Shown: positions 13,301 through 24,573 of the stretch, piece by piece
How positions within the stretch are numbered: the first letter of the stretch is position 1
Layout of the letters: each line of letters starts with the position of its first letter
Assembly (NCBI GenBank): GCA_008931825.1
Contig: QXVZ01008373.1
Coordinates: forward strand, 183,233-247,232
Direction of reading: 5' to 3'
Length of the DNA: 64,000 nt
Source: Phallusia fumigata
Lineage: Eukaryota > Chordata > Ascidiacea > Phlebobranchia > Ascidiidae
Position numbers and translations under genes: made by a program
The notes under the pieces: model-generated
Database searches by the model: none
Told to the model about the DNA's origin: nothing
The model's input: only the letters and a program-made list of their open reading frames with translations

Positions 13301-16300
13301 AGCGTCAACACAGCGTCAATGCGGCGAGCCAAGCAGAAAACGATTCTGATGCGGACCCTCATCACTCTAACCTTCCTCATCTGCTGGGGACCCTATTATG
13401 GAAAGGGCCTCTATGATTGGTTCAGACCAACTGACCACACTCCACCAGCCGCTGTGAGTACAATGTGCATGCCGCTTATCGTGTGAATGCAGGGGTAATA
13501 AAATGTTGTTTTTTTGGTTTTGTTGCAAGGAAACATGAGACCAATTTTTTTTTAATTTTAAATCTTTCAGACCAATGTTGTTTTATTAGCTGCAGACAGT
13601 GCACACTGTTTCGACCTGTAACGTCTCATCAGTGCAGCTGGTGACAGGACATTGGCCGTTTAGGCTAGTGTAGCCATGCCACACGTCATCTGCTCGATGC
13701 CACAACTGGGCATAAACTGCAGAGAAAGTGGTTCCACAATAGCCAAGCAACTGCCTGGAAACCAAAGGGATTGTCGGCTCAGTGTCACTTCATCAGTATG
13801 ACAGCAAAAAGCCAATAATGTTTTAGTTCCGAAAAAAAAATGTTTGGGGTATTTTTAGCTGTAAAACTATAAACTATACCTGGGTAACTTATCATCATGC
13901 TAACTTACACCTTAAATTCCCGATCTGTCCCACAATATTGTTTCAAATATCGGGCCTACGCCCAATATAAGGTTAAACAAAGTTTACACACTATATCGCG
14001 TGCGCCATACTATGCAGTTTGTGTAACATAGTATTATGACCACAGACCCACGGTGACCCATAGACAACAAACATTGCCAGAAAACGACTTTACTGTCCAC
14101 GATCCAACTACATACCAACCCATATCGCATTTCAATCTCAAATAAACGTCGTAGAAAATTCTGTGACGTCAAATTGTGGCTTATAACAGCTTCGCCACTG
14201 TCTAAATAAAGACACAAACTTTTTAACCTTCGACCCGGAAATTCGGCTTGTTTCGTAACACAGCGTTGTTTAATACGTCACATGGTTTAGTGACGTATTG
14301 CGGGTTGATGTAACGAATGTTATGTAACGCAGAATTGTGTATTGCGTCGCAAGGTATAGAAACCTGCAAGTAGAAATGTTTTTTAGCCACTTTTGACCCC
14401 GAAAACTTTGTTTATTACGTCGTAGTGTTTTGTCGTGTCGCTATATTATTCCAAGATCGCCTAATCTGTGTTTTCAAGCTCGACATAGTCGCATTTACCT
14501 GTGTGGCCGATGAACGACCTTGACGCTACTCGACGGGGTTAGGGTGGCGCCTTTACAAACAAACACGTAAATAGCGTTTGGGGTTAAAATCGTGGATGTA
14601 CTTTGTCGCGACAACAACACGGAAGAAATTACCGGAAAGTTGTGTTAGGCGAAGCAAGTTTGATTGATGGTGCGGGCATTTGTTGCCTAAAAATAAAAAG
14701 CCGCACGAGCTTCAAACCAAAGTTAGGGAACTTGTTACGGGTCTTATTTATAAAGTAGACAGATGTCGTTTTCATTTAAATATGTGCTTAAAAAATCCCG
14801 CCTAATGGTTACTCAATTTGCAAATGGTACTAGTCCTAATAAAGTGGTTTTCACTACAATAAAGCCAAGATTAACTTTTCATTTAATTGGAGCACACGAA
14901 TGCCACAGAACAGATTTGCAAACCGCGTTTCGCTGATGATATCACTATTCCGTGAGTCGTTTAGCTTAGGTCGTCGTAACACAATTAAACACTCCCCAAA
15001 AGGTTAAGGTGTTTCTCATGCAAGTAATTGGTAAAACTCGTGTCAAAATCCGACAGTCATTGGGTACCTGCAAAGCCTAATTATATCTTAGGGTTAACGG
15101 TTTGACCAAACCTGATTTAATGACCTGTTAGGCCAGAGATTCGCGAACGGGCTGTCTCGGCCTACAATGATCAAGCGAGGAGTTTTATGGGTCGCAAGTA
15201 CATTATTTTACCACATTGTGATACATTTCCACATGGCGTACTCTTTCTGACTTTTAATGCGCAAATGTCAAAACTAATGCAAAGCACAAACCCTAACCGC
15301 TGATAATGTCGTATCGATAAAAGCATGCATAAGCAGAAAGTCATTAAAACTGTCATAAATTAGAAGAGGTCGCAGACTTAAAAATTGGGAAAGCCCTGAT
15401 GTAGGCTATAACGGCCTTGACATATGTTGTATGCAAATAAACCGGCTTTATCAAAGGCAGCAAATCTTTTTCCTTGAGTTAAACCTTTTAATGCATGTAT
15501 CAAATTACCAATTGGACAGATGTCTGTGCGTTTAAATGATAAATAGAACACTAGATAGCCACGATTGTATCATGTGTATGAGTATTTATAAAATTTGACA
15601 TTTAAAATTGGAGATGTTTTAGTTGAACTTTGTGCCGGATTAAAACGAGCAAAAATGCGACTATCAATTGTGGTTACGTAACACTGGCCGCAGTAAAATG
15701 TCAATTTCAATTCAACTTTACTTGGGCCTAAAAAAAGAAATCTTTAAATTCAAATTCAATTGTCTTTTCCCAACGGACATCAGTCTAAATATAGCCTTTG
15801 GTTTCAACCTGCCCTTTAATCGATACTAGGGACTAATAACATTACTCTAGGTATCTTTGTGAAATCGAAGCGAAGATGTGATTTTGATGGCGATTTTTTA
15901 TGCAATTTGCAGTGTCAGTAATCGCCTACGACCCAAAGCTTGTATATAGGATCACACAGAATGGGGGATATTAAGTTGTAGTTTCGTTGGGCTAACGACC
16001 CTACAGGGGATATTGAGAAGGGTATTCTGTGTTATCTTATGCCAGCATCGTATAAAACTGCCAAACTGAGTTTAGGTACATTCCGTTTGGGGGTCAAATG
16101 CCTTTTTAATCTAAAGCAGGAAAACGTAGTTGTATTTTTTGGTACGAAGAGTTAAATAACGATTGAATTTTCTTAAGTAGCAAAGGATTGCAATGAAAAA
16201 TATAATTGTAATGTAGCCCATTCTCATTTATACCTTTTTACGTTTAGTTAAAAAACATTTACATAAATTGGTATTCAAATATCACTGACAAACTCAAACA

Positions 16301-17691
16301 ACGCTCTAACTTACTGCAATCCAAATTAAGTGAAGCGACGTGTTGGTTTCAATTAGGGGGAGGGGGAGTGAAAAGCAATTTGTCAAACACGTCGATCGTG
16401 CGTGTGACCTTTAACTATACAAAGCGACCTCGCGCTGTCAACGTGAATCACACCACAACTTCAAATCAATAGAAACCAATTTATTTGTTGCTTTTGAAAT
16501 GTTGCTATCACAATCCATTAGATTGAGACAATTTAAACCTCCACCTTTTTACATTCCTATATTTATTGGATGCAGTCAAACATCACACGGTGATGCCACG
16601 CATGTTTCTCAAAATGTTGTGGGTTCAGGTTCCGCCTCGATGTATTGTGTCTTTTATAGAAAAGAATGTCGTGTAACAAGTGTTTAAACGTAACTGAAGA
16701 GCAACAGGTGGCTCTATGGCAGACATGTTGTGAAAATAACTCAGTGATTCTTAGTCCATATTTCTTGACCCACGAAGAGTTTTAAATTCAGGGAAGAAAA
16801 TTTGTACATAAGGGTGTACATAAACTTGCAAATAAATAAGGTTCCAAGTCCAGATGTTTGATAAGGGCAGATGATCCGGACAAAAAATGCTTAAAAAAAG
16901 CGATTGCCGAGAGGCCAAACTAAGTATTTATTTTCAAAAATTGTTGTTTTTTATTTTCGGCGCAGTTTTCTTGTTCCTTTGTTAACAATTGAGCAACTAC
17001 ACAAAAACTTACCACTTAAATACGCCATGTAATTAATTTGTTGCAGGTCGACACGGCAATGTACATAATGATGTACTTCAACCCTGTTCTACACCCGGTT
17101 GTGTTCGGAATCTTTATGAAGGAGATTCGAACGCAGTTCATCAAACGCATCGTCTGCTTCAGGAAACACTTCTTTAAGCGCGGGCAAGTGAGGTTTCATT
17201 TCTATTTGCCACCATAAAATTATCTTTTCGGATTAAATAGCTGTGAATTATGTACAAGAGCATATCTTGGATCTGACTCATAGGATGATTGGTGGAAAAT
17301 TAAAACGTTTATAAGGAAGCTTTGGTTATCGATATCGTCAAAGGAGATGAAAACGGTGCAATGTAAAAAATGATAGCTTTAAGGCCAAAAGGGATGAAAA
17401 AAGTAGTAAAAAACAATCCTGACTAGTTTGCTTTGTCACAAAACCCGTGATTTAACGGTGATGTCACGATTACGTAGGTCCCGCCGAATGAGCTCCGTAT
17501 CCCGGACGTCATACAGCAGTTACGTCACAGCGACAACGCAGCTAACATCATCGCCCCGGAACATGAACAACAATTCTTATCGACTCCCGCCACTGCGAGG
17601 CGCCACCAAACGGCTGTTACCTTTGACCGGTAACGACCCCAAGGTGGCGCTAACACAACACGTGGATGCTGCTAAGGAGTCTGGCTTCTAA
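4338..17691 (+). CDS. GnRHR-like: GnRH-receptor-like G-protein-coupled receptor
   Basis: A rhodopsin-class receptor in nine exons: 4338-4448, 6729-6912, 7329-7435, 9843-9965, 10623-10694, 11086-11224, 13281-13453, 17047-17192 and 17427-17691, giving about 439 residues. Phases agree at every junction except the last, where the donor and acceptor are uncertain. The N-terminus has two N-glycosylation sequons (NET, NTT). Helix 1 has GN (63-64), helix 2 LSD (Asp88), and helix 3 follows MQWIAGDFMC and ends in VDR (Asp139-Arg140). Helix 6 has CWGPYY. Block by block it matches vertebrate GnRH receptors: HLTL..L..TL.VMP, WNTTMQW.AG, FGMYSSSFM and NPxxxPxxxG in helix 7. It should bind a GnRH-type peptide at the plasma membrane and couple to G proteins. 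Oddities: helix 7 reads NPVLHPVVF, with His and Phe where human GnRHR has Asp and Tyr. A cytoplasmic tail of roughly 100 residues is present, unlike mammalian type I receptors. The start was chosen because ATG 4338 opens an exon that splices in phase. Confidence 0.88.
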
Positions 17692-20311
17692 TGGCTGGAG
17701 TTGCGGCGATGAGGGGATAAATGAAGTGGGATGCGAAGTGTTGGTCCACACTGGGTGTGTGATGGTATACAACAAGATGTACAGTGACTCAGCATATTCA
17801 AAACCATGACTCAGCACAGTACGATGGGATGCTACTGGAACGGTTATACAAGTGTGGATTTGAAAAACTGGATCAATTCGTCTTAAAATAAGTTCGATAT
17901 GAGAAGAATGCAAAATCGTGTTTATGTCAACACTCTAACAACACAAACTCATATTCTTGCACAGCTTTGTTTGGAAAGACTAATTGTTTTACCGAGTGGA
18001 TTTTCACAATAATTGTCTATGTGCACTGTAAGCCAACCGTTGAACCTTTAGTATTATCCATCTCCTTTATACTATTTTAAATGATGTTGCTTAATTTGTT
18101 GGCTGAACTTAAAATACTCGAGGTTTTGTCGATTAGGTGGCACTTTTCTAAATAAGGAATAGTATACGATCGAATGTTTTTTTGAATCTCAAGTGAACTT
18201 AAATGTGGTTTGAAACCTTTTGTCCTTTCTGAAGATTCCTCACTCTTCCAGAGAAATTTCCTACTTACATTCAGATATCTCTTGTATTACAAGAGGTACA
18301 ATTGCCAATAGGTAAACTACCATCATGTGTTGATTTGTCGATATTGTAACGTATTTTCGTTTCGCGAAGTGTTTGATGCGTTATTGAACTTCTACGATAG
18401 ACTTTCACTTTTTCGTCGCGTCTAACCCCGCTGGTACGGATAAGATCGTTTTCTCGTTCTCTGTCAAGCCAAGGTGCAATGTTACGCTTTACTTTCGTTC
18501 GTACTTGCTTCGTTCACAAGGTTCGATTTTGATTCGTGAATTTGAAACATTTTTCAGTTGAAAATAAAGCATAACGGTTGATAGATGAATTTAAGTTTGA
18601 TTATTCCGTTAGCATTTGCACAATTTGTGACATTAGAAAGATTTGTAAGGCGACACACAATTTAAGGATGCACATTAAACAGACAAGGTAATTTACCCCC
18701 CCCCCCCCCCCCCCAAAAAAATTAAAAACTTAACCAGAAAAAAAATTCTCAAAAGAACGAAAAAAAAAATAAAANTTTCGTTTCGCGAAGTGTTTGATGC
18801 GTTATTGAACTTCTACGATAGACTTTCACTTTTTCGTCGCGTCTAACCCCGCTGGTACGGATAAGATCGTTTTCTCGTTCTCTGTCAAGCCAAGGTGCAA
18901 TGTTACGCTTTACTTTCGTTCGTACTTGCTTCGTTCACAAGGTTCGATTTTGATTCGTGAATTTGAAACATTTTTCAGTTGAAAATAAAGCATAACGGTT
19001 GATAGATGAATTTAAGTTTGATTATTCCGTTAGCATTTGCACAATTTGTGACATTAGAAAGATTTGTAAGGCGACCCACAATTTAAGGATGCACATTAAA
19101 CAGACAAGGTAATTTTCCCCCCCCCCCCACCGTCAAAAAAGTTAAAACATTACCCAGACTAAAAATGTCCAAACGATCGAAATAAAAATTAAAAATGCTT
19201 CAAAAAAACACTTATTTTAGGCATTGACTTTTCAAACGCTCGTTAAACTGTACTTTGTGCCTCAATTTATAGTTACATAACCTAAACTCTCGGCCGATAA
19301 CAAGACTTAGTCATTTCCGGCAGGAAGTGTCTGTTGTTCTTGCGAATTTCTCCCAATCGCCAAGCAAGTATCCCGTGTTGAAACGACCGAACACTGATAC
19401 CTCTGCTCCATCGCGCATAGTTCATCCCCGAGGTTAACACAACAAACTATAAACATCACAATACACTTTCAAGAACTTCGCTGTTATGTCCCCAAATGAA
19501 AATACCAGGAAGTTGACTTTGCTTTTTACAGTAAGAACAACATGGAATTTAAACTTGTACATACGTTGCTGGTAACGATTTATGTCAACGTTATTGCTAC
19601 AAGTTTTGGAACACAGATGCGCTTTTAACTCTGCTGGTGCCGCTAAAATAAACTTAACTTGTGGTGCAAAATATCGTATCGGAAACGTATACGTTTCTAT
19701 TTATATATTCAAGTATATTAAGTTAGGGCTGTAGTTTTAAATAATGAAATATTTGCGATACCCCTAAAGGATGTGGCTTGTGGATTAGAATGTAACTCAG
19801 TACACTGCTGTTGAGAGAAATAGCATCAGAAAACCATCATGATGCGTCAGAAAGTTTCTAGATAAATGACTTGCATTACAAAAACAGCTGTTGTGGTTCG
19901 AGTTGTGAAGCAGACAAATCTATAGAGCACGACATAAACTTTTATACAAACTAACATACCATATATTTTTTAAACACACGAAACTTAATCACAGAGTACT
20001 GGATGATATTCCACGACCACAAAAATGCGGCATGAAAATGTGACAAAATCAGGTCAAAAAATGTAAACTGTATTGACGAAAATATGAACTGTACATTCAT
20101 GACACCCAACGGAAAATGAACCACAAAAAACAATATGTAACGTTACAATCTTCGCAAATTTGAAAACCGCTGTACAGACTATAGGACTACCTACTTAGGA
20201 AGTCAAAATGTTGGGATTTAAAAAGCATAGCTACAAGTGCATTGCTAATTCTAAAGCATGTCTGACAACAACAGCGGGAAAACAAACGCCCATTCGGCAC
20301 AATGCTTAACA
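17692..20311. other. Intergenic region with assembly duplication
   Basis: No coding exon is recognisable between the GnRH-receptor-like gene and the first intronless membrane-protein gene. The main feature is the duplicated block around the N at 18775, listed separately. The rest is AT-rich single-copy sequence, probably holding the 3' ends of the two convergent genes. Confidence 0.6.
18355..19195. repeat. Direct duplication across an N, probably an assembly artefact
   Basis: The sequence from 18355 to 18774 is repeated from 18776, offset 421 bases, with one N (18775) exactly between the copies. Through about 340 bases I find only one substitution (gcgacacac against gcgacccac). Beyond a cytosine run the first copy degenerates into A-rich text that is a noisy version of the second copy (ttaaccagaaaaaaaattctc against ttacccagactaaaaatgtcc). 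This is what two overlapping contig ends joined without merging look like, with the first ending in poor-quality read sequence. Confidence 0.85.
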
Positions 20312-21256
20312 TTACATTACAGTAGTGACGGCCGAACGCGTTGTCCCAACTTGACTATGACTGGATTTCAAGCGAGGATGGGGAACGATCCGTTTCTTGT
20401 AGTCAGCAAACGATACATACAAGGACAACGTATTAATTAGGGCGTTAAACGAATAAACAATTGGTACAAATGTTAGCGAAGCCCATGGGAGTTTCTGCGT
20501 GGGTAAAACCAGGAACGCAAAATCGGTGATTAAGCATACTGTCGTGCATACACTCAGTCTTACCACAACTCGCAGCACTTTCCCTCTGTTCACCTGGCTA
20601 CGTTTACACCAGTACTTTACAATGGGAAATAAAACGAGCGCCAGGAGAGCTATTTGGCAGAGAACGAACAGCACGTATGAGACCGGTATCGCTGCAGCTG
20701 CGACAGAACTGACTGACTGCGATAAAGCACATCCTCGTGGTGTCGCAGTTATGTCGCTAAGCAAGTGAAAGGCGATTTGGACAATTGGTAAAACCAAAAT
20801 ACCGGTTAACGTGAGACCACTAAGAAACCGCGTGCATTTTGAGTTCATCTGGACTGTTGGCAGCTCATAGAAGCTGCGCTGGCGAATCCACAGCACCAGA
20901 TAGGTGAAGGACTTGTTGAAAACTAGCATAATGACACTTACCACCACATACAGTTGACAGATTGTGTCTGACAGTGATGCGTGGATCTCAATCTGAAACC
21001 AGCAGCCTTCAATCAGCAGGGACGCAGCCGCCACACTGCAAAGCCTGTTTGTCCAACGAAGACTACTTTGTCCATGAGCAAACTGGTACCAGCATGCCGC
21101 TGTGGTCAGATACAAGCCAAACACGATAAGTAATCCGCTCATGGCTTTTTCAGCTTGACGGGATGCATAAGGTTCGAATGATGACGTCGTGGAAGTGACG
21201 TTTCCGGGAGCAAAGGTCAAGTTCGGGTTTGACGTTACAGGCATCGGTTGTGACAT
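20312..21256 (-). CDS. Intronless seven-helix membrane protein, array copy 1
   Basis: An uninterrupted frame of 314 residues with seven hydrophobic segments at about 39-58, 69-89, 101-123, 144-165, 185-214, 228-252 and 260-283. I do not recognise the family. Like a G-protein-coupled receptor it has a short glycosylatable N-terminus (NMS, NLT, NVT). One Cys lies at the outer end of helix 3 (Cys100) and one in the next extracellular loop (Cys176), which could form the usual disulfide. It lacks DRY and NPxxY: helix 3 ends in LWIRQRSFY, helix 2 begins RWTNRLC, and helix 7 reads PIVYSFNALINTLSLY. The start at 21256 has A at -3; an in-frame ATG at 21292 has weaker context and is the alternative. 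It is the first of three tandem same-strand paralogues, all intronless. A membrane receptor role is inferred from topology only; ligand and coupling are unknown. Confidence 0.85.
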   Translation of the reverse strand: MSQPMPVTSNPNLTFAPGNVTSTTSSFEPYASRQAEKAMSGLLIVFGLYLTTAACWYQFAHGQSSLRWTNRLCSVAAASLLIEGCWFQIEIHASLSDTICQLYVVVSVIMLVFNKSFTYLVLWIRQRSFYELPTVQMNSKCTRFLSGLTLTGILVLPIVQIAFHLLSDITATPRGCALSQSVSSVAAAAIPVSYVLFVLCQIALLALVLFPIVKYWCKRSQVNRGKVLRVVVRLSVCTTVCLITDFAFLVLPTQKLPWASLTFVPIVYSFNALINTLSLYVSFADYKKRIVPHPRLKSSHSQVGTTRSAVTTVM

Positions 21257-22040
21257 GTTTATAAGGTCCGATATTGTAACTTGGCAGAACATCAATGCAA
21301 ACTCAAACAAACGGCTTTTGCTTGTACGAACTACTAATCATTGATTACGTGCAACAACTACACGTTGCAAATTACGTTGCAATGTGCAGTAGCTGGTTTG
21401 ACGTCTTAAAACCTCCGCTACAACATCACATAAATAGCGTGTAGTCACTCCACCTTACAGACCTCAACATTGACACGTTTCTTTGAAACTAATCACCGGG
21501 TTATTGGCGAAAAGGTGTAAATTCGAACAAAAAAACTGGTTTTGTTAATAATTCATTAGCGTTGGGTGTACTGTGACGTCACAATACACCGAGTTTGCCC
21601 CAATCACGTGATAAATATGATACAACAGACGCAAAATGTCACTGGGTCACGAGAAATTATTACAAGGACAAATAGCTGCGCCTTAAGGTCATCTGGACCT
21701 ATTGACGATTATTGCCAAGTTGAAGATGATTGTATTGGACAAACAAATTTATTTCGAAATGACTGAGGAAACCTTCTGTATGACTGTACGCGGTGGCGAT
21801 TCACACTTTTAATCCGCATTTGTACGAAATACAAGTGTGGCTGGATTACTGAACAAAATTTTCTTTTTTACTTCACTTTAGGTTTAATAAAAATAGAAAC
21901 TGACCTGAAAACACATGAAATTTGGTCGCGTTTCGACGTTTTATTTGACAAGCAAAGCACTTGGCATACAGAATACATATATATTGTGACAATATGTTAG
22001 GTATTTCTTTATGTAAAGACATTTATGTAGATCTAACTTC

Positions 22041-22245
22041 ATTGTCGCCTTGGAACTTTCAGTGGCAACAGCAATATGTACTTACCGGGTTTTAAAAACC
22101 TGCGACATTAAAACCATTTGCGCTAGTTCAAAATCGGTAGAGCGACAGCATAAACAAAACCTCTTTTCGAAGAAAAGATTCATTGTTGCTTTTGAACTTT
22201 TAGTGGCAACAGCGACATGAACTTATCGGGTTTAAAAATTTGCAA
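22041..22245. repeat. Two diverged copies of a short 3'-flank segment
   Basis: A segment of about 60 bases containing AGTGGCAACAGC and ending near TACCGGGTTTTAAAAA starts at 22041. It recurs about 140 bases later (from 22182) as TAGTGGCAACAGC...TATCGGGTTTAAAAAT. Both lie just downstream of array copy 2, which is read leftward. They look like a small tandem duplication in the 3' flank rather than coding sequence. Confidence 0.55.
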
Positions 22246-22269
22246 GAAGAACAAGAACTTCTTCACAGA

Positions 22270-23181
22270 TTAGACCATGTCTTCGATGTCCACAGGAGTC
22301 TTTTTCACGCAGGGGAAGAAGCGAATGCGATAATTTCCAAACGAGAGACTTAAGAGCACGAAATTCAGCGCAGAATTAAACGAAAACACGACAGGAAGAA
22401 AAGAAATAGATGTGTTGGAAAGTTTAATACAAGCTACCACGATAAACAGAAAGTCAGTCAAAACACAACTGGTTGCACATACACTAAGTCTTATAACAGC
22501 TCCCTGTAATTTGTCAGTGCGACGGTCACAGCGCGGTTTGCGCCAATGCTCAACTATAGGGTGAAATACAAGACCCAAAAGTCCAACTTGTGCGCTTATA
22601 AACAGAACATACACAACACGGATTGCCATGGCTAGGAACGGACTTAAGGCCCCCACTCCGCACCCCCATTCGGTAGAAAACATTCGCTGTGACGTCAGAA
22701 TGGCTAGTTGCGAAATAGCTATGAGAATTATTGCAATTAAAATGGTGTAGCTGAAAGTGACGCGTACTCTTGAACTTCCACGGGGATTTTGCGCTTTGTA
22801 CAGGTTGCGCTGGCAGATCCAGAAAGTCAAGTATACTAAAGCTTTGTCTGCAATTGCCATCATATGGTCCATTGTGGTGTAGAAGGCGCAAACGTGATCG
22901 TGCATTCCACGTCCGAAAACCTCCAGCAAAAACCACACCGATCGTATTAGGAGTATGACTGCAGTTGCTGAACAAAGCCGGTTTGTCCAAATCAACGTTC
23001 CATTGCCATGTTTTGAAACGTACACGAGTGTTGAAGTGGCAAGATACAGACCGATGGCTATTAGAACGTAAACCATGATCTTCTCAGCTTGCCTGGTTGC
23101 ATGATCCTCTGTGATGTTTGTTGTCATAGTTAAATTTGTGATTGTCGAAAAATATGACGTTTGGCTCGTAGTGACGTTCAT
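22270..23181 (-). CDS. Intronless seven-helix membrane protein, array copy 2
   Basis: A 303-residue uninterrupted frame, clearly paralogous to the genes on either side. Shared marks are ATRQAEK just before helix 1, IWTNRLCS at helix 2, a helix-3 end reading LTFWICQRNLY, AVIRLSVCATSCVLTDFLF in helix 6 and SFNSALN in helix 7. The helix-3/loop cysteine pair is kept (Cys98, Cys174). It is the most diverged copy: the helix-3 motif has WICQR instead of WIRQ, and the loop between helices 5 and 6 differs (WRKPRCDRRTDK). Sequons NVT, NLT and NIT lie in the N-terminal 30 residues, consistent with an outside N-terminus. The start ATG at 23181 has A at -3 and sits 32 residues before helix 1. Family and function are unrecognised; a receptor role is inference from topology. 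Confidence 0.85.
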   Translation of the reverse strand: MNVTTSQTSYFSTITNLTMTTNITEDHATRQAEKIMVYVLIAIGLYLATSTLVYVSKHGNGTLIWTNRLCSATAVILLIRSVWFLLEVFGRGMHDHVCAFYTTMDHMMAIADKALVYLTFWICQRNLYKAQNPRGSSRVRVTFSYTILIAIILIAISQLAILTSQRMFSTEWGCGVGALSPFLAMAIRVVYVLFISAQVGLLGLVFHPIVEHWRKPRCDRRTDKLQGAVIRLSVCATSCVLTDFLFIVVACIKLSNTSISFLPVVFSFNSALNFVLLSLSFGNYRIRFFPCVKKTPVDIEDMV

Positions 23182-24573
23182 TATTTGCACGTGACCTATT
23201 ATTTTCAGAATATATCACAAAATGAAATGCTAATTGTCTCCCGGCTTCTAAATGGTAAGATGTTTGTCAAAAACATTAATTCGATAAACAGATTTTGCTC
23301 ACTGACCTAATCCCAGCTTTGTTACGTCACAACAACCTTCACGTGTACTTTTTTTCTAAATGGCTCATAATTTGTTTCAAAGCATAAAACAACTTTTCAC
23401 ACAATAAACACTTAAAAAGCGAAACGAAGTCTGTGTTTAAGATTAAAAATTCACATGTACCTAAAAATTACTTCCAAGACATCATATGCTGCATGTTAAT
23501 AATATCAAACTGGTAAAAATCACTAAATTGAAAAAGCATACACTGCTTAGTTACCAACAAAAAATCTACCTACAAAAATCTGAAAAAGCAAGAAAGCAAC
23601 TGCACAACCGTTACCAATACGCCCACAGCAGGAAAGAAACTACTGTTGAACACAAGTTAAAGGCCCAAAAAGCGAAATTTACATTGAGAAGGTCGGAGAT
23701 TGGCAGTCCTATGCAATTAACCCGCCTCTCAGCCATAATTAGCTCAATGTCAGGCTTTCATTACCAAACGGAAAATGGCTTATGAAAAGACGGGGAGGTT
23801 GGGCTGTAGACATGTTATTGCTAAACATTAAAACAACCGCAAAAAGTCGTTATGTGTAAAACCCTCTATTATATTGTTCATTTACGAACGGGTGTGTTTG
23901 ACATTTGTAGAGTTATACATGCGAATTTATTACGGTTTGACAAGGTTGTAATAAAATTGCCCGTCAAACATGCATTTTGTGCTAGCTCAAAATCGTTATA
24001 GCGACAGCATAAAATCTCTTGTGTACAGAATTTTTTAAATAATAAAAAGATAAAAAATACCTCAGTTTAAAAAATAGAATTTTTAGTCTTTTAGAAATTT
24101 AAGAGTTGTTGTTTAGTTTTTAAAACAAAATTTCAGTTAATTATAGGCCACAAACGTCATGCGTTTATTAGACAACAAATGCAACAAAATCAACGAAATT
24201 GGAACATAAGGTCACCATATACATGTACTAATTTAAAACGTACGATTTACGTAGCACACCATGCTTGTTAGCCATTAAATCACATTCAAATTGTTGTAAA
24301 AGTCAGTTTAACCGATCAATGATTTTTTTGTGCTATTACAACCATAAACACAACACTTGTACGATTTATAAACATAGCTGTACAAAACGTTACAAATGCA
24401 ATTATAGTGTCTTATTTGCGATCCAAAAAATTACGTTTCTCCAAAGTTTTGAAATTGTAGACTGCTGTTTTAAATGTTTCGCTAATACAAACATTTTTAT
24501 ACCGTTCTGTACAAAACAACCAACATAGTGCTAAAACAAAATAAGATTGTCTTACAAGTTCTCAACGTTTTTA

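Noticed and set aside
22550-22990. 146-residue minus-strand frame
   Set aside because: It overlaps array copy 2 in another frame and lacks the conserved family motifs.
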